A stretch of DNA of 10,344 nt from Bradyrhizobium sp. (GCA_028290165.1 JAQGKJ010000690.1:1-10344), one strand, 5' to 3'; shown: positions 1 to 7,056, counted from the stretch's first letter. Translations and numbers: made by a program. Notes: a model not told the origin generated them from the letters alone.

Positions 1-881
1 ATGATTCGCCGATCTTCGTGTGTCCGACCGGCGGCAACCAGTTCTTTCACCCCGACGGCGAGGTTGCTGTCGCCAAGGCCGCGCGTGCCGGCAATCACCT
101 GCAGATCCTGTCGACGTCGTCGAACTATTCCGTGGAAGACGTCACCAAGGCGCGCGGGGCGCCGATCTGGTTCCAGCTCTATGCGTCGCCGCGTTGGGAA
201 GTTGCGCAGGCGCTGATCAAGCGGGCCGAAGCCGCCGGCTGTCCGGTCCTGATGGTGACGGTCGACCGTATCGCGGGCCGAAACCAGGAAACCTTGTTCC
301 GGCTGATGCGCACCGATACGCGCGAGTGTTCGGGGTGTCATGATCGCTCCAGCTTCGCGGCGCGGTCGGTCCGCCGGCACAATTACGATGGCATCGATCT
401 CTCCGGTATTTCGGGAGGCGGGGAGTCCTCCAATTTGTCCTGGGACACCGTCAAGCGTATGCGCGACGTCACGCGCATGAAAATCGTGCTCAAGGGCGTC
501 GTCACTGCTGAGGACGCCGATTTGGCGGTGCAGAACGGCATCGACGGAATTCTCGTCTCCAATCATGGCGGCCGCGGCGAGGACAATGGCCGCTCAACCA
601 TTGACGCATTGCCGGAGATCATCGCGGCGGTGAAGGGACGAATGCCCGTCATCGTCGACAGCGGATTCCGCCGCGGCACGGATGCCGTCAAGGCGCTCGC
701 CATGGGCGCGCAGGCGGTCGGCGTCGGCCGGCCCTATCTGTGGGGGTTAGGGGCCTTCGGCCAGGAGGGCGTGGAGCGGGTGCTGGAGATCGTGCGCACC
801 GAGACGCGCGCGGCCATGCAGCAATGCGGCGCGCGCTCGGTGAAAGAGCTCAATCCGAGCTTTGTGCGGCGGGCGACCTGA
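1..881 (+). CDS. FMN-dependent alpha-hydroxy-acid dehydrogenase (LldD/glycolate oxidase family), 5' end missing
   Basis: This family oxidises L-2-hydroxy acids such as lactate, glycolate or mandelate to 2-keto acids on an FMN-binding TIM barrel. The reading frame is open from base 3 (DSPIFVCPTGG...) to the TGA at 879-881, giving 292 visible residues. By family length, roughly the first 100 residues lie outside the window. The expected catalytic residues are present: Tyr of WFQLY (180-182), Asp of TVDR (264-266), Lys of VLKG (492-494), and His and Arg of SNHGGR (His codon 564-566). The phosphate-binding end is also there (VDSGFRRGTDAVKALAMG, then GVGRPYLWG). SNHGGR is followed by GEDN rather than the common QLD, so it belongs to a divergent subgroup and the substrate cannot be named. 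A CSGCH motif (327-341) lies between the TVDR strand and the WDTVKRMR helix, in the family's variable loop. Family assignment is very secure; substrate and cellular location are not. Confidence 0.93.
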   Translation, partial: DSPIFVCPTGGNQFFHPDGEVAVAKAARAGNHLQILSTSSNYSVEDVTKARGAPIWFQLYASPRWEVAQALIKRAEAAGCPVLMVTVDRIAGRNQETLFRLMRTDTRECSGCHDRSSFAARSVRRHNYDGIDLSGISGGGESSNLSWDTVKRMRDVTRMKIVLKGVVTAEDADLAVQNGIDGILVSNHGGRGEDNGRSTIDALPEIIAAVKGRMPVIVDSGFRRGTDAVKALAMGAQAVGVGRPYLWGLGAFGQEGVERVLEIVRTETRAAMQQCGARSVKELNPSFVRRAT

Positions 882-973
882 AGCGTTTCAGCGCGGCATG
901 GGCCCTCAAGGCCGCTTGCTAAGGGATGACAATGAGGTTGGATGCGGCCGGGCGCCAAGTGGCATCGCCGCCT

Positions 974-1327
974 TCAGCCTTCGCCGAGAAGCTCGTTGAT
1001 GCGCCGTTGCAACTGCCTTTTCTTCTGCTCGCTCTTGCGCAGGCGCTCCGCAAGGTCGGAGACGGGGAGTTCGGTCTCCTGGCTGAACGCAACGCCCATG
1101 AAATTGTCGCGCCACCAGATGATTTTCGCGAGGAAGGAACGGCCCTTTCGCGCGATCGTCAGCGACATCTGCTCTTTCGGGAGCCTGATGACGTTGCTGA
1201 ATTCGACATAGGCGCCTTTATCGGAGATGTTGCGGACCACGCACTCTCGGGTCGCGCCGCGTTCGCCGATCTCGGCGATGCCGCCGTAGATGACCTTGTC
1301 GCGCGGGTTCTGGCGGCGGTCCAACAT
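974..1327 (-). CDS. PilZ-domain protein, single domain (probable c-di-GMP effector)
   Basis: This 117-residue protein is essentially one PilZ domain, the cyclic-di-GMP receptor fold. Both ligand motifs are visible: an N-terminal RxxxR (R5-Q-N-P-R9) and the (D/N)xSxxG motif as N33-I-S35-D-K-G38. The rest fits a small beta-barrel (REC-VVRNIS, MSLTIA, FLAKIIWW, FMGVAFS). It ends in a basic, heptad-like helix (about residues 92-115, LAERLRKSEQKKRQLQRRINELL), possibly used for partner binding. The ATG at 1325-1327 is preceded by GGGAG about 8 bases upstream, which supports this start. No flagellar, cellulose or alginate gene is adjacent, so the target process is unknown. It converges with the hydroxyacid dehydrogenase across a 92-base gap in which I see only weak hairpin potential and no T-run. 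Confidence 0.9.
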   Translation of the reverse strand: MLDRRQNPRDKVIYGGIAEIGERGATRECVVRNISDKGAYVEFSNVIRLPKEQMSLTIARKGRSFLAKIIWWRDNFMGVAFSQETELPVSDLAERLRKSEQKKRQLQRRINELLGEG

Positions 1328-1430
1328 CGACTAATCTCCCAATAAAACGAAAAGAACCTTACCCGGCTTCGCCGCGGGCGAAAGGCCGCCGGCGCCAAAA
1401 TGCGGCGTTAACGTAAATTGATGATGGCCG

Positions 1431-1450
1431 AAAAGGCGCGGATTTCCGCC
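1431..1450 (-). terminator. candidate rho-independent terminator after the GrdB/PrdB-like gene
   Basis: Read on the minus strand just after the TAA stop at 1453-1455, GGCGG-AAAT-CCGC forms a short GC hairpin with an imperfect extension, followed by TTTT at 1434-1431. The stem is short and the T-run is only four bases, so this is a weak candidate. Confidence 0.3.
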
Positions 1451-1452
1451 CG

Positions 1453-2388
1453 TTACGCCGCGCTTTCGCGCAGTCCGCGGGCGATTTCCTTCTGCGCGTC
1501 GAACTCGCGACGCCGCCGCGCCAGCTCTTCAGAGCTCAGAGCAGCGATATTGTTATAATCCCGCTTCCAGGAGGCATCCTTGCTCCAGCGCAGCGGCGAC
1601 TGCAGCGTGGTCTGCGGGCCTGGCGCCTGCTCCAGCAGGCGCAGCGCGAGCTCCAGGGTAAAGGCCTGCGATTGCGGATCGTGCGGCTTGCCGGCCGAAT
1701 TGCCGAGCGGGAAATCAGAGAACAGGAAGCGCGGCACCGCGGCGTGCTCGACGATATCCTTGGCGCAGCCCATCACGACTGTGGAAATGCCGTTGGCTTC
1801 GAGATGCCGGGCGACCAGGCTGATGGTCTGGTGACAGACCGGGCAGTTCGGCACCAGCACGGCGGCATCGACGCGATCGGCCCGGCAACGTGCGAGGATC
1901 TCGGGCGCGTCAGTCTCGAGGGTGACGCGATGGCTGCGGTTGGTCGGCGCGCCGAAAAAGCGCGGCGCGACGTCGCCGATCCGCCGCTCGCGCGCCAGCC
2001 GTTGCAATCGCGGCAGCGGAAACCAGGTGCCGCTGTCGTCGGCCGCGGTGTGCACGCGGTCATAGGCGATATGGGAAATCCGCAAATCATGCGACTTCGA
2101 GGTATCGCCGTCATAGACCGCATAGAACTTGGCGCCGCCATTGTATTTGGCGCCCGGGCCCTGATCGCCCTTTTGGGGATCGAACGGCGCCGCCGTGGTG
2201 ACGATGGCGACGCGGGACTCGCTGAGCGGCTTCTTCAGCGGCTGGAACGGCGCATCGACATAGTGCGCCCAGCGATAGGGTGTGGTGTAGCCGATTGCCG
2301 CATAATATTCGCGGGTCCGCGCCATATAGGGAATCGGCGCGTCGTCGTCGGGCGCGAAGCCAAGCTGGTCGTCAGGCGGTGCCGTCAT
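1453..2388 (-). CDS. GrdB/PrdB-like (glycine/sarcosine/betaine/D-proline reductase B family) protein, cysteine form
   Basis: The protein resembles the selenoprotein-B family of Stickland reductases (GrdB, PrdB) as it occurs in proteobacteria, where its substrate is not established. From the ATG at 2386-2388 it is 311 residues. Recognisable blocks are PYMARTREYYAAIGYTTPYRW near the N-terminus, VAIVTTAAPFDP, SHIAYDRVHT, and VDAAVLVPNCPVCHQT followed by a helix. Cysteines 182 and 185 form a CPVC pair, and a third sits in VVMGCAKD (residue 208). No in-frame TGA occurs, so no selenocysteine is encoded. I chose this ATG because GGGAG lies about 9 bases upstream. An in-frame TTG at 2434-2436 would add 16 residues; it also has AGGTGG upstream, but it overlaps a TTGACA-like element. 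The homology call is from memory of family sequences, and the function is unknown. The gene is divergent from the lytic transglycosylase. Confidence 0.75.
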   Translation of the reverse strand: MTAPPDDQLGFAPDDDAPIPYMARTREYYAAIGYTTPYRWAHYVDAPFQPLKKPLSESRVAIVTTAAPFDPQKGDQGPGAKYNGGAKFYAVYDGDTSKSHDLRISHIAYDRVHTAADDSGTWFPLPRLQRLARERRIGDVAPRFFGAPTNRSHRVTLETDAPEILARCRADRVDAAVLVPNCPVCHQTISLVARHLEANGISTVVMGCAKDIVEHAAVPRFLFSDFPLGNSAGKPHDPQSQAFTLELALRLLEQAPGPQTTLQSPLRWSKDASWKRDYNNIAALSSEELARRRREFDAQKEIARGLRESAA

Positions 2389-2425
2389 ATCTTGCGCTCC
2401 CACATGCGCGCCATCATTGTTGAGA

Positions 2426-2454
2426 TAGCTAGACAATCGGTTCCACCTGTCAAG
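2426..2454 (-). promoter_or_regulatory. weak promoter candidate for the GrdB/PrdB-like gene
   Basis: On the minus strand a perfect TTGACA (2454-2449) is followed, with a 17-base spacer, by TAGCTA (2431-2426). The -10 element matches the consensus poorly. The position fits transcription of the ATG at 2388 rather than the upstream TTG at 2436. Confidence 0.25.
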
Positions 2455-2481
2455 CGCGGCTGCCCGGAAAACGGAACTGCG

Positions 2482-3480
2482 ATGCGAACGCTCATCGGCC
2501 TACATGTTGCGCTTTGCGCTGCGGTCGTCGCGCTGTTGTTGCCGGCGGCGCCTGCAATCGCGGACGATGCGGCGCCGGCTGCGGCCGGCGGGATCGCGCG
2601 GCCGAGCGTCGAAGAACTGGCCATCCCCGGAAATAACGGTCCTCAGAAGCCCGCGGAGACCGGGCGCGAAACCGACACCCGCGAGGCAATGTGCCTGATG
2701 ATCGAATCGGCGGCGAGGGCCAACGATCTGCCGCTTGAGTTTTTTGCGCGCGTGATCTGGCAGGAGAGCCGCTTTCAATCCGATGCCGTCGGGCCGGTGA
2801 CGCGCTCCGGCCAGCGGGCGCAGGGCATCGCGCAGTTCATGCCGGGAACGGCCAGCGAGCGGCGGCTGCTCGATCCCTTCGATCCCGTGCAGGCGCTGCC
2901 GAAATCCGCGGAGTTCTTGCATGAATTGCGCGAGCAATTCGGCAATCTCGGGCTTGCCGCGGCAGCCTACAATGCCGGGCCGCGGCGGGTGCAGGAATGG
3001 CTCGCCGGCACCGGCCCGATGCCGCAGGAGACCCGCAATTACGTGGTCGCCATTACCGGCACCACGGTCGATGACTGGGCTACCGCGGCCAAGAACAGCA
3101 AGCCACCCGAGCGCGCGCCGAACTCCAGTTGCCGCGAGTTGATGGCGTTGCTCAGGCGCGCCCCCAATCCGTTCGTCACCCAGCTCGAACAGCACGTGAA
3201 TCTTGCCGTGGCAAAGCTGTGGGGTGTGCAACTCGCCGCCGGATTTGACCGCGACAAGGCACTCGCCATGTATGCGCGCGCGATCAAACGGCTGAGCGGC
3301 GTGATCGGCGACCAGGACCCAAGCCTGTTGAGCTCAGTGATGCGCAGCCGCGGCAACCACGCCTTCTATCAGGTGAGGATCGGCGCCGACACGCGCCCGG
3401 CAGCTGATGATCTCTGCAACCGCATCCGTCGCGCCGGCGGGGCCTGCTTCGTGCTGCGAAACTTCAGCGTCAGGGGGTGA
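2482..3480 (+). CDS. secreted lytic murein transglycosylase (SLT domain) with a short SPOR-like C-terminus
   Basis: This enzyme would cleave the MurNAc-GlcNAc bond of peptidoglycan in the periplasm, forming 1,6-anhydro ends. The 332-residue product starts with a signal peptide (MRTLIGLHVALCAAVVALLL, cleavage after about AIA27). The SLT catalytic core spans about residues 68-180. It holds the catalytic Glu95 in WQESRF, then GIAQFMPGTA (115-124) and AAYNAGP (161-167), the three signature motifs of the family. The C-terminal stretch FYQVRIGADTRPAADDLCNRIRRAGG...FVLRN (about 295-327) looks like one beta-alpha-beta half of a SPOR peptidoglycan-binding domain. It is shorter than the usual 70-residue SPOR domain. 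The ATG at 2482 has GGAA about 7 bases upstream and begins a perfect signal peptide. The frame stays open further upstream, but only as antisense to the GrdB/PrdB-like gene. Confidence 0.93.
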   Translation: MRTLIGLHVALCAAVVALLLPAAPAIADDAAPAAAGGIARPSVEELAIPGNNGPQKPAETGRETDTREAMCLMIESAARANDLPLEFFARVIWQESRFQSDAVGPVTRSGQRAQGIAQFMPGTASERRLLDPFDPVQALPKSAEFLHELREQFGNLGLAAAAYNAGPRRVQEWLAGTGPMPQETRNYVVAITGTTVDDWATAAKNSKPPERAPNSSCRELMALLRRAPNPFVTQLEQHVNLAVAKLWGVQLAAGFDRDKALAMYARAIKRLSGVIGDQDPSLLSSVMRSRGNHAFYQVRIGADTRPAADDLCNRIRRAGGACFVLRNFSVRG

Positions 3481-3483
3481 GCG

Positions 3484-3504
3484 GCAGGCTGCATGACAGC
3501 CCTG
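3484..3504 (+). terminator. hairpin after the lytic transglycosylase gene
   Basis: GGCTG (3487-3491) pairs with CAGCC (3497-3501) around the loop CATGA, and the stem can extend outwards with one bulge. No T-run follows, so it may only stabilise the 3' end or act in a rho-dependent way. Confidence 0.25.
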
Positions 3505-3572
3505 ACGCGGGGCTTCCTTGACCTTGGCTGGTTTCATCAGCGTGATGCGCGGCACGACTTAAAACCACCCGG

Positions 3573-4310
3573 TTGCCCTTGGCCCTTCCTCCGCTCAACT
3601 CGCCCAGCTGGCAAAGCCCCGTGCGCGCCTTCGCATGGGGCATGTGGTCGGTCACCTCGACGGTTCTGACGCTGGTGTTGTTTGCGACCTACCTCGGTAT
3701 CGGCGCGCTCGCGCATGACACGCATTTCAGTCTGGGATGGGCGCTGGCAAGCACGGCCCTGGTGTGGGCCGGCCCCGCCCAGATCATCCTGGTCTCGACG
3801 CTCGGCTCCGGCGCGACCGCGGTGCAGGCAGCGATTGCCGTCACCGTCAGCGCGATCCGGCTGTATCCGAAGGTGGTCTCGGTATTGACGATGCTGCGTA
3901 CGCCGCAGACAAAACGGCGTCAGCTGGTGCTGGCCGCCCATTTCATCGCGGTCACCTTTTGGGTTGAGTGCTTTCGCCTGCTGCCGCAGGTGCCGCGCGA
4001 TCGACGGATCGCCTTCGTCCATGGGCTCGGCGTGGGCCTGCTCTTGGTCTGTTCTGTGGCCACCGCGACCGGCTACGGCCTCGCAGCCAATCTGCCGCAA
4101 CTGTTCGGCGCTGCGATCCTGCTGCTGACGCCGCTGGCGTTTCTGCTCTCCACCGCCCGCAACTGCCGACAGCTCGCCGATATCCTGGCGCTGGTTTTGG
4201 GACTGGCGCTGTTTCCGCTCGCAAGCCTGCTTCACACCGGCGTCGATATCCTGATCAGCGGCGTGGCGGCCGGCACCATCGCCTATGGCGTTCACTGGTG
4301 GCGGAACTAG
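3573..4310 (+). CDS. azlC: AzlC-family branched-chain amino-acid exporter subunit (divergent)
   Basis: AzlC is the large inner-membrane subunit of the AzlCD exporter, known for export of branched-chain amino acids or their analogues. The product has about six hydrophobic segments, an N-terminal SPVRAFAWGM of the type that begins AzlC proteins, and the ALVWAGPAQIILV and AVTVSAIRLYPKVVS blocks matching the conserved AzlC core. The identity is supported by the AzlD gene 2 bases downstream. The start is uncertain. TTG at 3573 gives 245 residues; TTG 3579, GTG 3621 and ATG 3642 are alternatives. None has a convincing Shine-Dalgarno sequence, and an in-frame TGA at 3543-3545 blocks further extension. 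The substrate of this particular pair is inferred from the family only. It probably heads an operon with azlD and trmO. Confidence 0.82.
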   Translation: MPLALPPLNSPSWQSPVRAFAWGMWSVTSTVLTLVLFATYLGIGALAHDTHFSLGWALASTALVWAGPAQIILVSTLGSGATAVQAAIAVTVSAIRLYPKVVSVLTMLRTPQTKRRQLVLAAHFIAVTFWVECFRLLPQVPRDRRIAFVHGLGVGLLLVCSVATATGYGLAANLPQLFGAAILLLTPLAFLLSTARNCRQLADILALVLGLALFPLASLLHTGVDILISGVAAGTIAYGVHWWRN

Positions 4311-4312
4311 GC

Positions 4313-4657
4313 ATGAGCGATTTTTTCGGTGACTGGCATGCGCTGCTGGTGCTCGTACTCGCGGGTTTCCTGCCCAACGAGATCTGGCGGATGATCGGGC
4401 TTTGGCTCGGCGGCGGCGTCGACGAGGGTTCCGAACTGCTGGTGTGGGTGAGGGCGGTGGCGGCCGCGATTCTGGCCGGCGTGATAGCGCAAATTCTGGT
4501 AGCTCCGCCGGGCGCCCTGGCCAGTGTGCCGGACTGGCTGCGCTATGCCGCGGTGGCCGCCGGATTTGCGGCTTTTATCATGGCACGACGGTCGACACTG
4601 GCCGGCGTGGTCTGCGGCGAAGTGGTGATGGTTGCTGGCAAATGGTGGCTCGGGTAA
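4313..4657 (+). CDS. azlD: AzlD-family branched-chain amino-acid exporter small subunit
   Basis: This 114-residue membrane protein has three to four hydrophobic stretches: [63 protein letters not shown], and [17 protein letters not shown]. That fits the AzlD family in length and topology. The ATG at 4313 lies 2 bases after the azlC stop, the close spacing expected for a co-translated AzlCD pair. AzlD is needed with AzlC for export in characterised systems; here that role is inferred. Confidence 0.85.
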   Translation: MSDFFGDWHALLVLVLAGFLPNEIWRMIGLWLGGGVDEGSELLVWVRAVAAAILAGVIAQILVAPPGALASVPDWLRYAAVAAGFAAFIMARRSTLAGVVCGEVVMVAGKWWLG

Positions 4658-4689
4658 TAGCTTCCGGGATAGTCCGGTGCGAGGGAGCG

Positions 4690-5181
4690 ATGGTTCGAGA
4701 GAGTGAAATCCGCGAGGGGGAACTGGCGGTCGAGATGCCGGCACCGCGCGATGCCGGCCTTGTTTTCATCGGCCGCATCCGCACGCCCTGGACCTCACGT
4801 CTCGACGCCCCGCGGCAGGGGCGGCATGATGGCCCGGTCTGCCGGCTCGAGATTTTCGAGCCCTGGGTGCCGGCGCTGAAGGGCGTCGATTTTTATTCAA
4901 ACCTCGAAGTGATCTATTGGCTGCATCTGTCGCGCCGCGATCTGGTGCTGCAAAGCCCCAAGAACAACAAATCGACGCGCGGCACATTTTCGCTGCGCTC
5001 ACCGGTGCGGCCGAACCCGCTCGGCACCTCGATCGTCAGGCTGGTCGGTATCGAAGGCTCAACCGTTCTGGTGCGCGGCCTGGATTGCCTCGACGAGACG
5101 CCGCTGGTGGATCTAAAACCCGACCGCTGCGAGTTCACGCCGCTGGCGGCGCCGCAAGCAGGGGATTTCGAGACAGGGTAG
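4690..5181 (+). CDS. trmO: tRNA (N6-threonylcarbamoyladenosine37-N6)-methyltransferase TrmO (TsaA/YaeB family), short form
   Basis: TrmO methylates t6A at position 37 of ANN-decoding tRNAs, particularly tRNA-Thr, using S-adenosylmethionine. The 163-residue product carries the family opening FIGRIRTPW (26-34), the [23 protein letters not shown] block (about 90-112, with the hallmark SPxRPNPxG) and a late DLKPD (141-145). These define the single beta-barrel TsaA domain. It lacks the C-terminal extension of the E. coli protein (about 235 residues), so it is a short TrmO. The ATG at 4690 follows GAGGGAG closely (2-base gap). An ATG at 4735 is an alternative start just before the conserved domain. 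It lies 32 bases after azlD, probably in the same operon, and ends 9 bases before the converging HIT gene. Confidence 0.88.
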   Translation: MVRESEIREGELAVEMPAPRDAGLVFIGRIRTPWTSRLDAPRQGRHDGPVCRLEIFEPWVPALKGVDFYSNLEVIYWLHLSRRDLVLQSPKNNKSTRGTFSLRSPVRPNPLGTSIVRLVGIEGSTVLVRGLDCLDETPLVDLKPDRCEFTPLAAPQAGDFETG

Positions 5182-5190
5182 GGGCCGCGC

Positions 5191-5619
5191 TCACGCCGCC
5201 TTCAGCGCCGCGATCAACTTGGCTGCATTTTCTTCCAGCACCTTGCCGTCTTCCTTCCGGCTCGCCGGAGGCAGCAGTGCCACCCCATCGTGGCGCGGCA
5301 TCACGTGCATGTGCAGGTGAAACACCACCTGTCCGCCGGCGGGTTCGTTGAATTGCTGCAGCGTGATGCCGTCGGCCTTGAAAGCCGTCATCGCGGCACG
5401 GGCTATCTTGTGGGCGCCGCGCGCGACATGGGCGAAATCTTCTGACGAAATATCGAGGATGTTGCGGGCAGGGGCCTTGGGGACGACCAGCGTATGGCCC
5501 GGACAACGGGGCATGATGTCGAGGAAGGCCAGCACGTGGTCGTCCTCAAAAACCTTGTAGCAAGGAAATTCGCCGCGAAGGATTTTTGCGAAGGGGTTTT
5601 GGGGGTCATAGGCGGTCAT
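5191..5619 (-). CDS. HIT-family (histidine triad) nucleotide hydrolase, Hint-like
   Basis: HIT proteins hydrolyse phosphoramidate or phosphoanhydride links of nucleotides, for example adenosine phosphoramidates in the Hint branch. The 142-residue product has the full-length fold: an N-terminal NPFAKILRGEFPCYKVFEDD, the DIMPRCPGHTLVVPK strand pair, NEPAGGQVVFHLHMHVMPR, and a helical tail. HLHMH at residues 101-105 is the histidine triad, and the middle His103 is the expected nucleophile. The ATG at 5617-5619 has GGGAG 5 bases upstream. It is the last gene of the minus-strand cluster, 93 bases after the broken FemAB-like gene. The nonsense codon in that gene could be polar on it unless it has its own promoter. 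Confidence 0.92.
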   Translation of the reverse strand: MTAYDPQNPFAKILRGEFPCYKVFEDDHVLAFLDIMPRCPGHTLVVPKAPARNILDISSEDFAHVARGAHKIARAAMTAFKADGITLQQFNEPAGGQVVFHLHMHVMPRHDGVALLPPASRKEDGKVLEENAAKLIAALKAA

Positions 5620-5712
5620 GGCGGCTCCCGGATTTCCGTTTTTTTGCTCTCAAGATGGCGCGGCGCGTATTCCGCAAGAGCGGGCACCGATTTTGCGACT
5701 AGAATACGCGAT

Positions 5713-6954
5713 CTAATCGGCTTTGCGAAACGGCCCGGCGTCGGTGAGTTCGCGTCCGGCTTCCGCCACATAGGCGCGTTCCCGCTTGAGATAGTCCGAT
5801 ATCGCGTGGCGCAGACCGGGGTCGGCGATGAAGTGCGCGGAATAGGTGGTTTGCGGCAGGTAGCCGCGCGCCAGCTTGTGCTCGCCTTGTGCGCCGGCCT
5901 CGACGGTTTTCAGGCCGCGCCGGATCGCGAAGTCGATCGCCTGGTAATAGCAGACCTCGAAATGCAGGAATGGATGATGTTCAATCGCGCCACAGTTGCG
6001 GCCGAACAGCGTGTCGGAGCCGATGAAGTTGATGGCGCCGGCGATCCAGCGGCCGTTGCGCCGGGCCATCACCAGCAGCACGTCCTTGGCCATGCTCTCG
6101 CCGATCAGGGAGAAGAAGCTGCGGGTCAGATATGGCCGGCCCCATTTCCTCGAGCCGGTCTCCATGTAGAAGGCGAAGAAGGCGTCCCATGCGTCTTCGG
6201 TGATGTCGCTGCCGTTGAGTGGGTGGATGGTGATGCCCCCGTCGGCCAGCGCCTCGCGCCGTTCGCGCTTGATCGCCTTGCGGTGACGCGAATTGAGCGA
6301 GGTGAGAAAATCCTCGAAACAGCCGTAGCCCTGATTGTGCCAGTGAAACTGCTGATCGGTACGCTGCAGAAATCCGTGCTCGGCGAGAGACTTCGCCTCA
6401 CTCTCGCGGGCAAATGTCACATGAACGGATGAAGCTTTGGTCGCCGCGCACAATGCGACGAGCCCGCTCGCCAGCGCGGTGCCGATCTGCTCTCGATCCA
6501 TGCCACCGCGGATCAATAGCCGAGGGCCGGGTGCCGGGGTGAAGGGAACCGAGGCCTTCAGTTTTGGATATTATCGTCCGCCGGCGCGGTCATAGGCATC
6601 GGCCCAGCCGCGATCGAATACGTACTCGCCCTGCGAGTGCGATTTCAGATAGCACGGCACGATGCCGGCGATCTCGCCGTCGAGTCGCGCCACGAGATGC
6701 CGCGGTCCCCAGCCGGTCCGCGGCGTAGCCGATCCCGACTCTTCCGCGGCGGAGAAAAACGCGTGGGAAACGAATGGGTTATAGGGAGACGTTAAACCCG
6801 CGCAGGACTCGGTTGCGGTGTTGGGCGAAGCCAAAGTGTCGAAGCCATGGAGGCTGTCAGGGAGAGAAACCGGATTGGCGCACGCGTCCCAATCCTCAGC
6901 CGGAATCTGGCTGACGGCCGACACTGCCTCAAAGGTTATTTCGGATGAATCCAT
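5713..6954 (-). pseudogene. DUF482/FemAB-like GNAT-fold acyltransferase interrupted by an in-frame TAA
   Basis: Two open stretches on the same strand and in the same frame form one protein of about 413 codons, the usual size for DUF482 (peptidoglycan biosynthesis/recognition, FemAB-like) proteins. The N-terminal part has IPAEDWDACANP, YNPFVSHAFF, TGWGPRHLVARLDG, VPCYLKSHSQGEYVFDRGW and ADAYDRAGGR. A TAA at 6573-6571 (codon 128 from the ATG at 6954) then interrupts it. Beyond the stop the frame goes straight on with YPKLKASVPFTPAPGPRLL, then SRHRKAIKRERREA, KWGRPYLTRSFF, RNCGAIEHHPFLHFEVCYYQAIDFAI and EAGAQGEHKLARGYLP, ending at TAG 5713-5715. The family usually reads YYPK here, so one base change (TAT or TAC to TAA) explains the break. 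No frameshift is needed. The start is uncertain: ATG 6954 fits family N-termini but lacks a clear ribosome site, and ATG 7023 is possible. The acyl substrate of the family is unknown. Confidence 0.88.
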
Positions 6955-7056
6955 CGACGATTGGAACCGGTCACGCGTTACGATCAGCCATCGCACATGG
7001 TGACCGATGCAAAGATCGTGCATTGCGCTTTCGAGTTCAAGGGCGGAGGGCGCGCA

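Noticed and set aside
893..915. GCGGC/GCCGC and GGCC/GGCC pairings in the gap after the hydroxyacid dehydrogenase
   Set aside because: The stems are short and compete with each other, and no T-run follows, so a terminator cannot be claimed.
1368..1382. TTCGCC-GCG-GGCGAA hairpin upstream of the PilZ gene as a riboswitch or regulator
   Set aside because: It is a six-base stem with a three-base loop in GC-rich DNA, with no conserved riboswitch core visible. It is not distinguishable from chance.
1830..1845. CPVCH in the GrdB/PrdB-like protein as a haem c site
   Set aside because: It formally matches CXXCH, but the protein has no signal peptide and so should not meet the periplasmic haem-attachment machinery. 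A redox-active cysteine pair is more likely.
1672..2481. Upstream extension of the lytic transglycosylase frame
   Set aside because: The frame stays open but runs antisense through the GrdB/PrdB-like gene. The ATG at 2482 starts a textbook signal peptide.
3537..4295. Minus-strand open frame of 252 codons opposite azlC
   Set aside because: It is Gln/Arg/Gly-rich, low-complexity shadow sequence with no recognisable domain. The plus strand gives a coherent membrane protein.
5494..6432. Plus-strand open frame of 312 codons over the HIT and FemAB-like genes
   Set aside because: It is antisense to conserved protein motifs and spans the gap between two genes, so it is a shadow frame.
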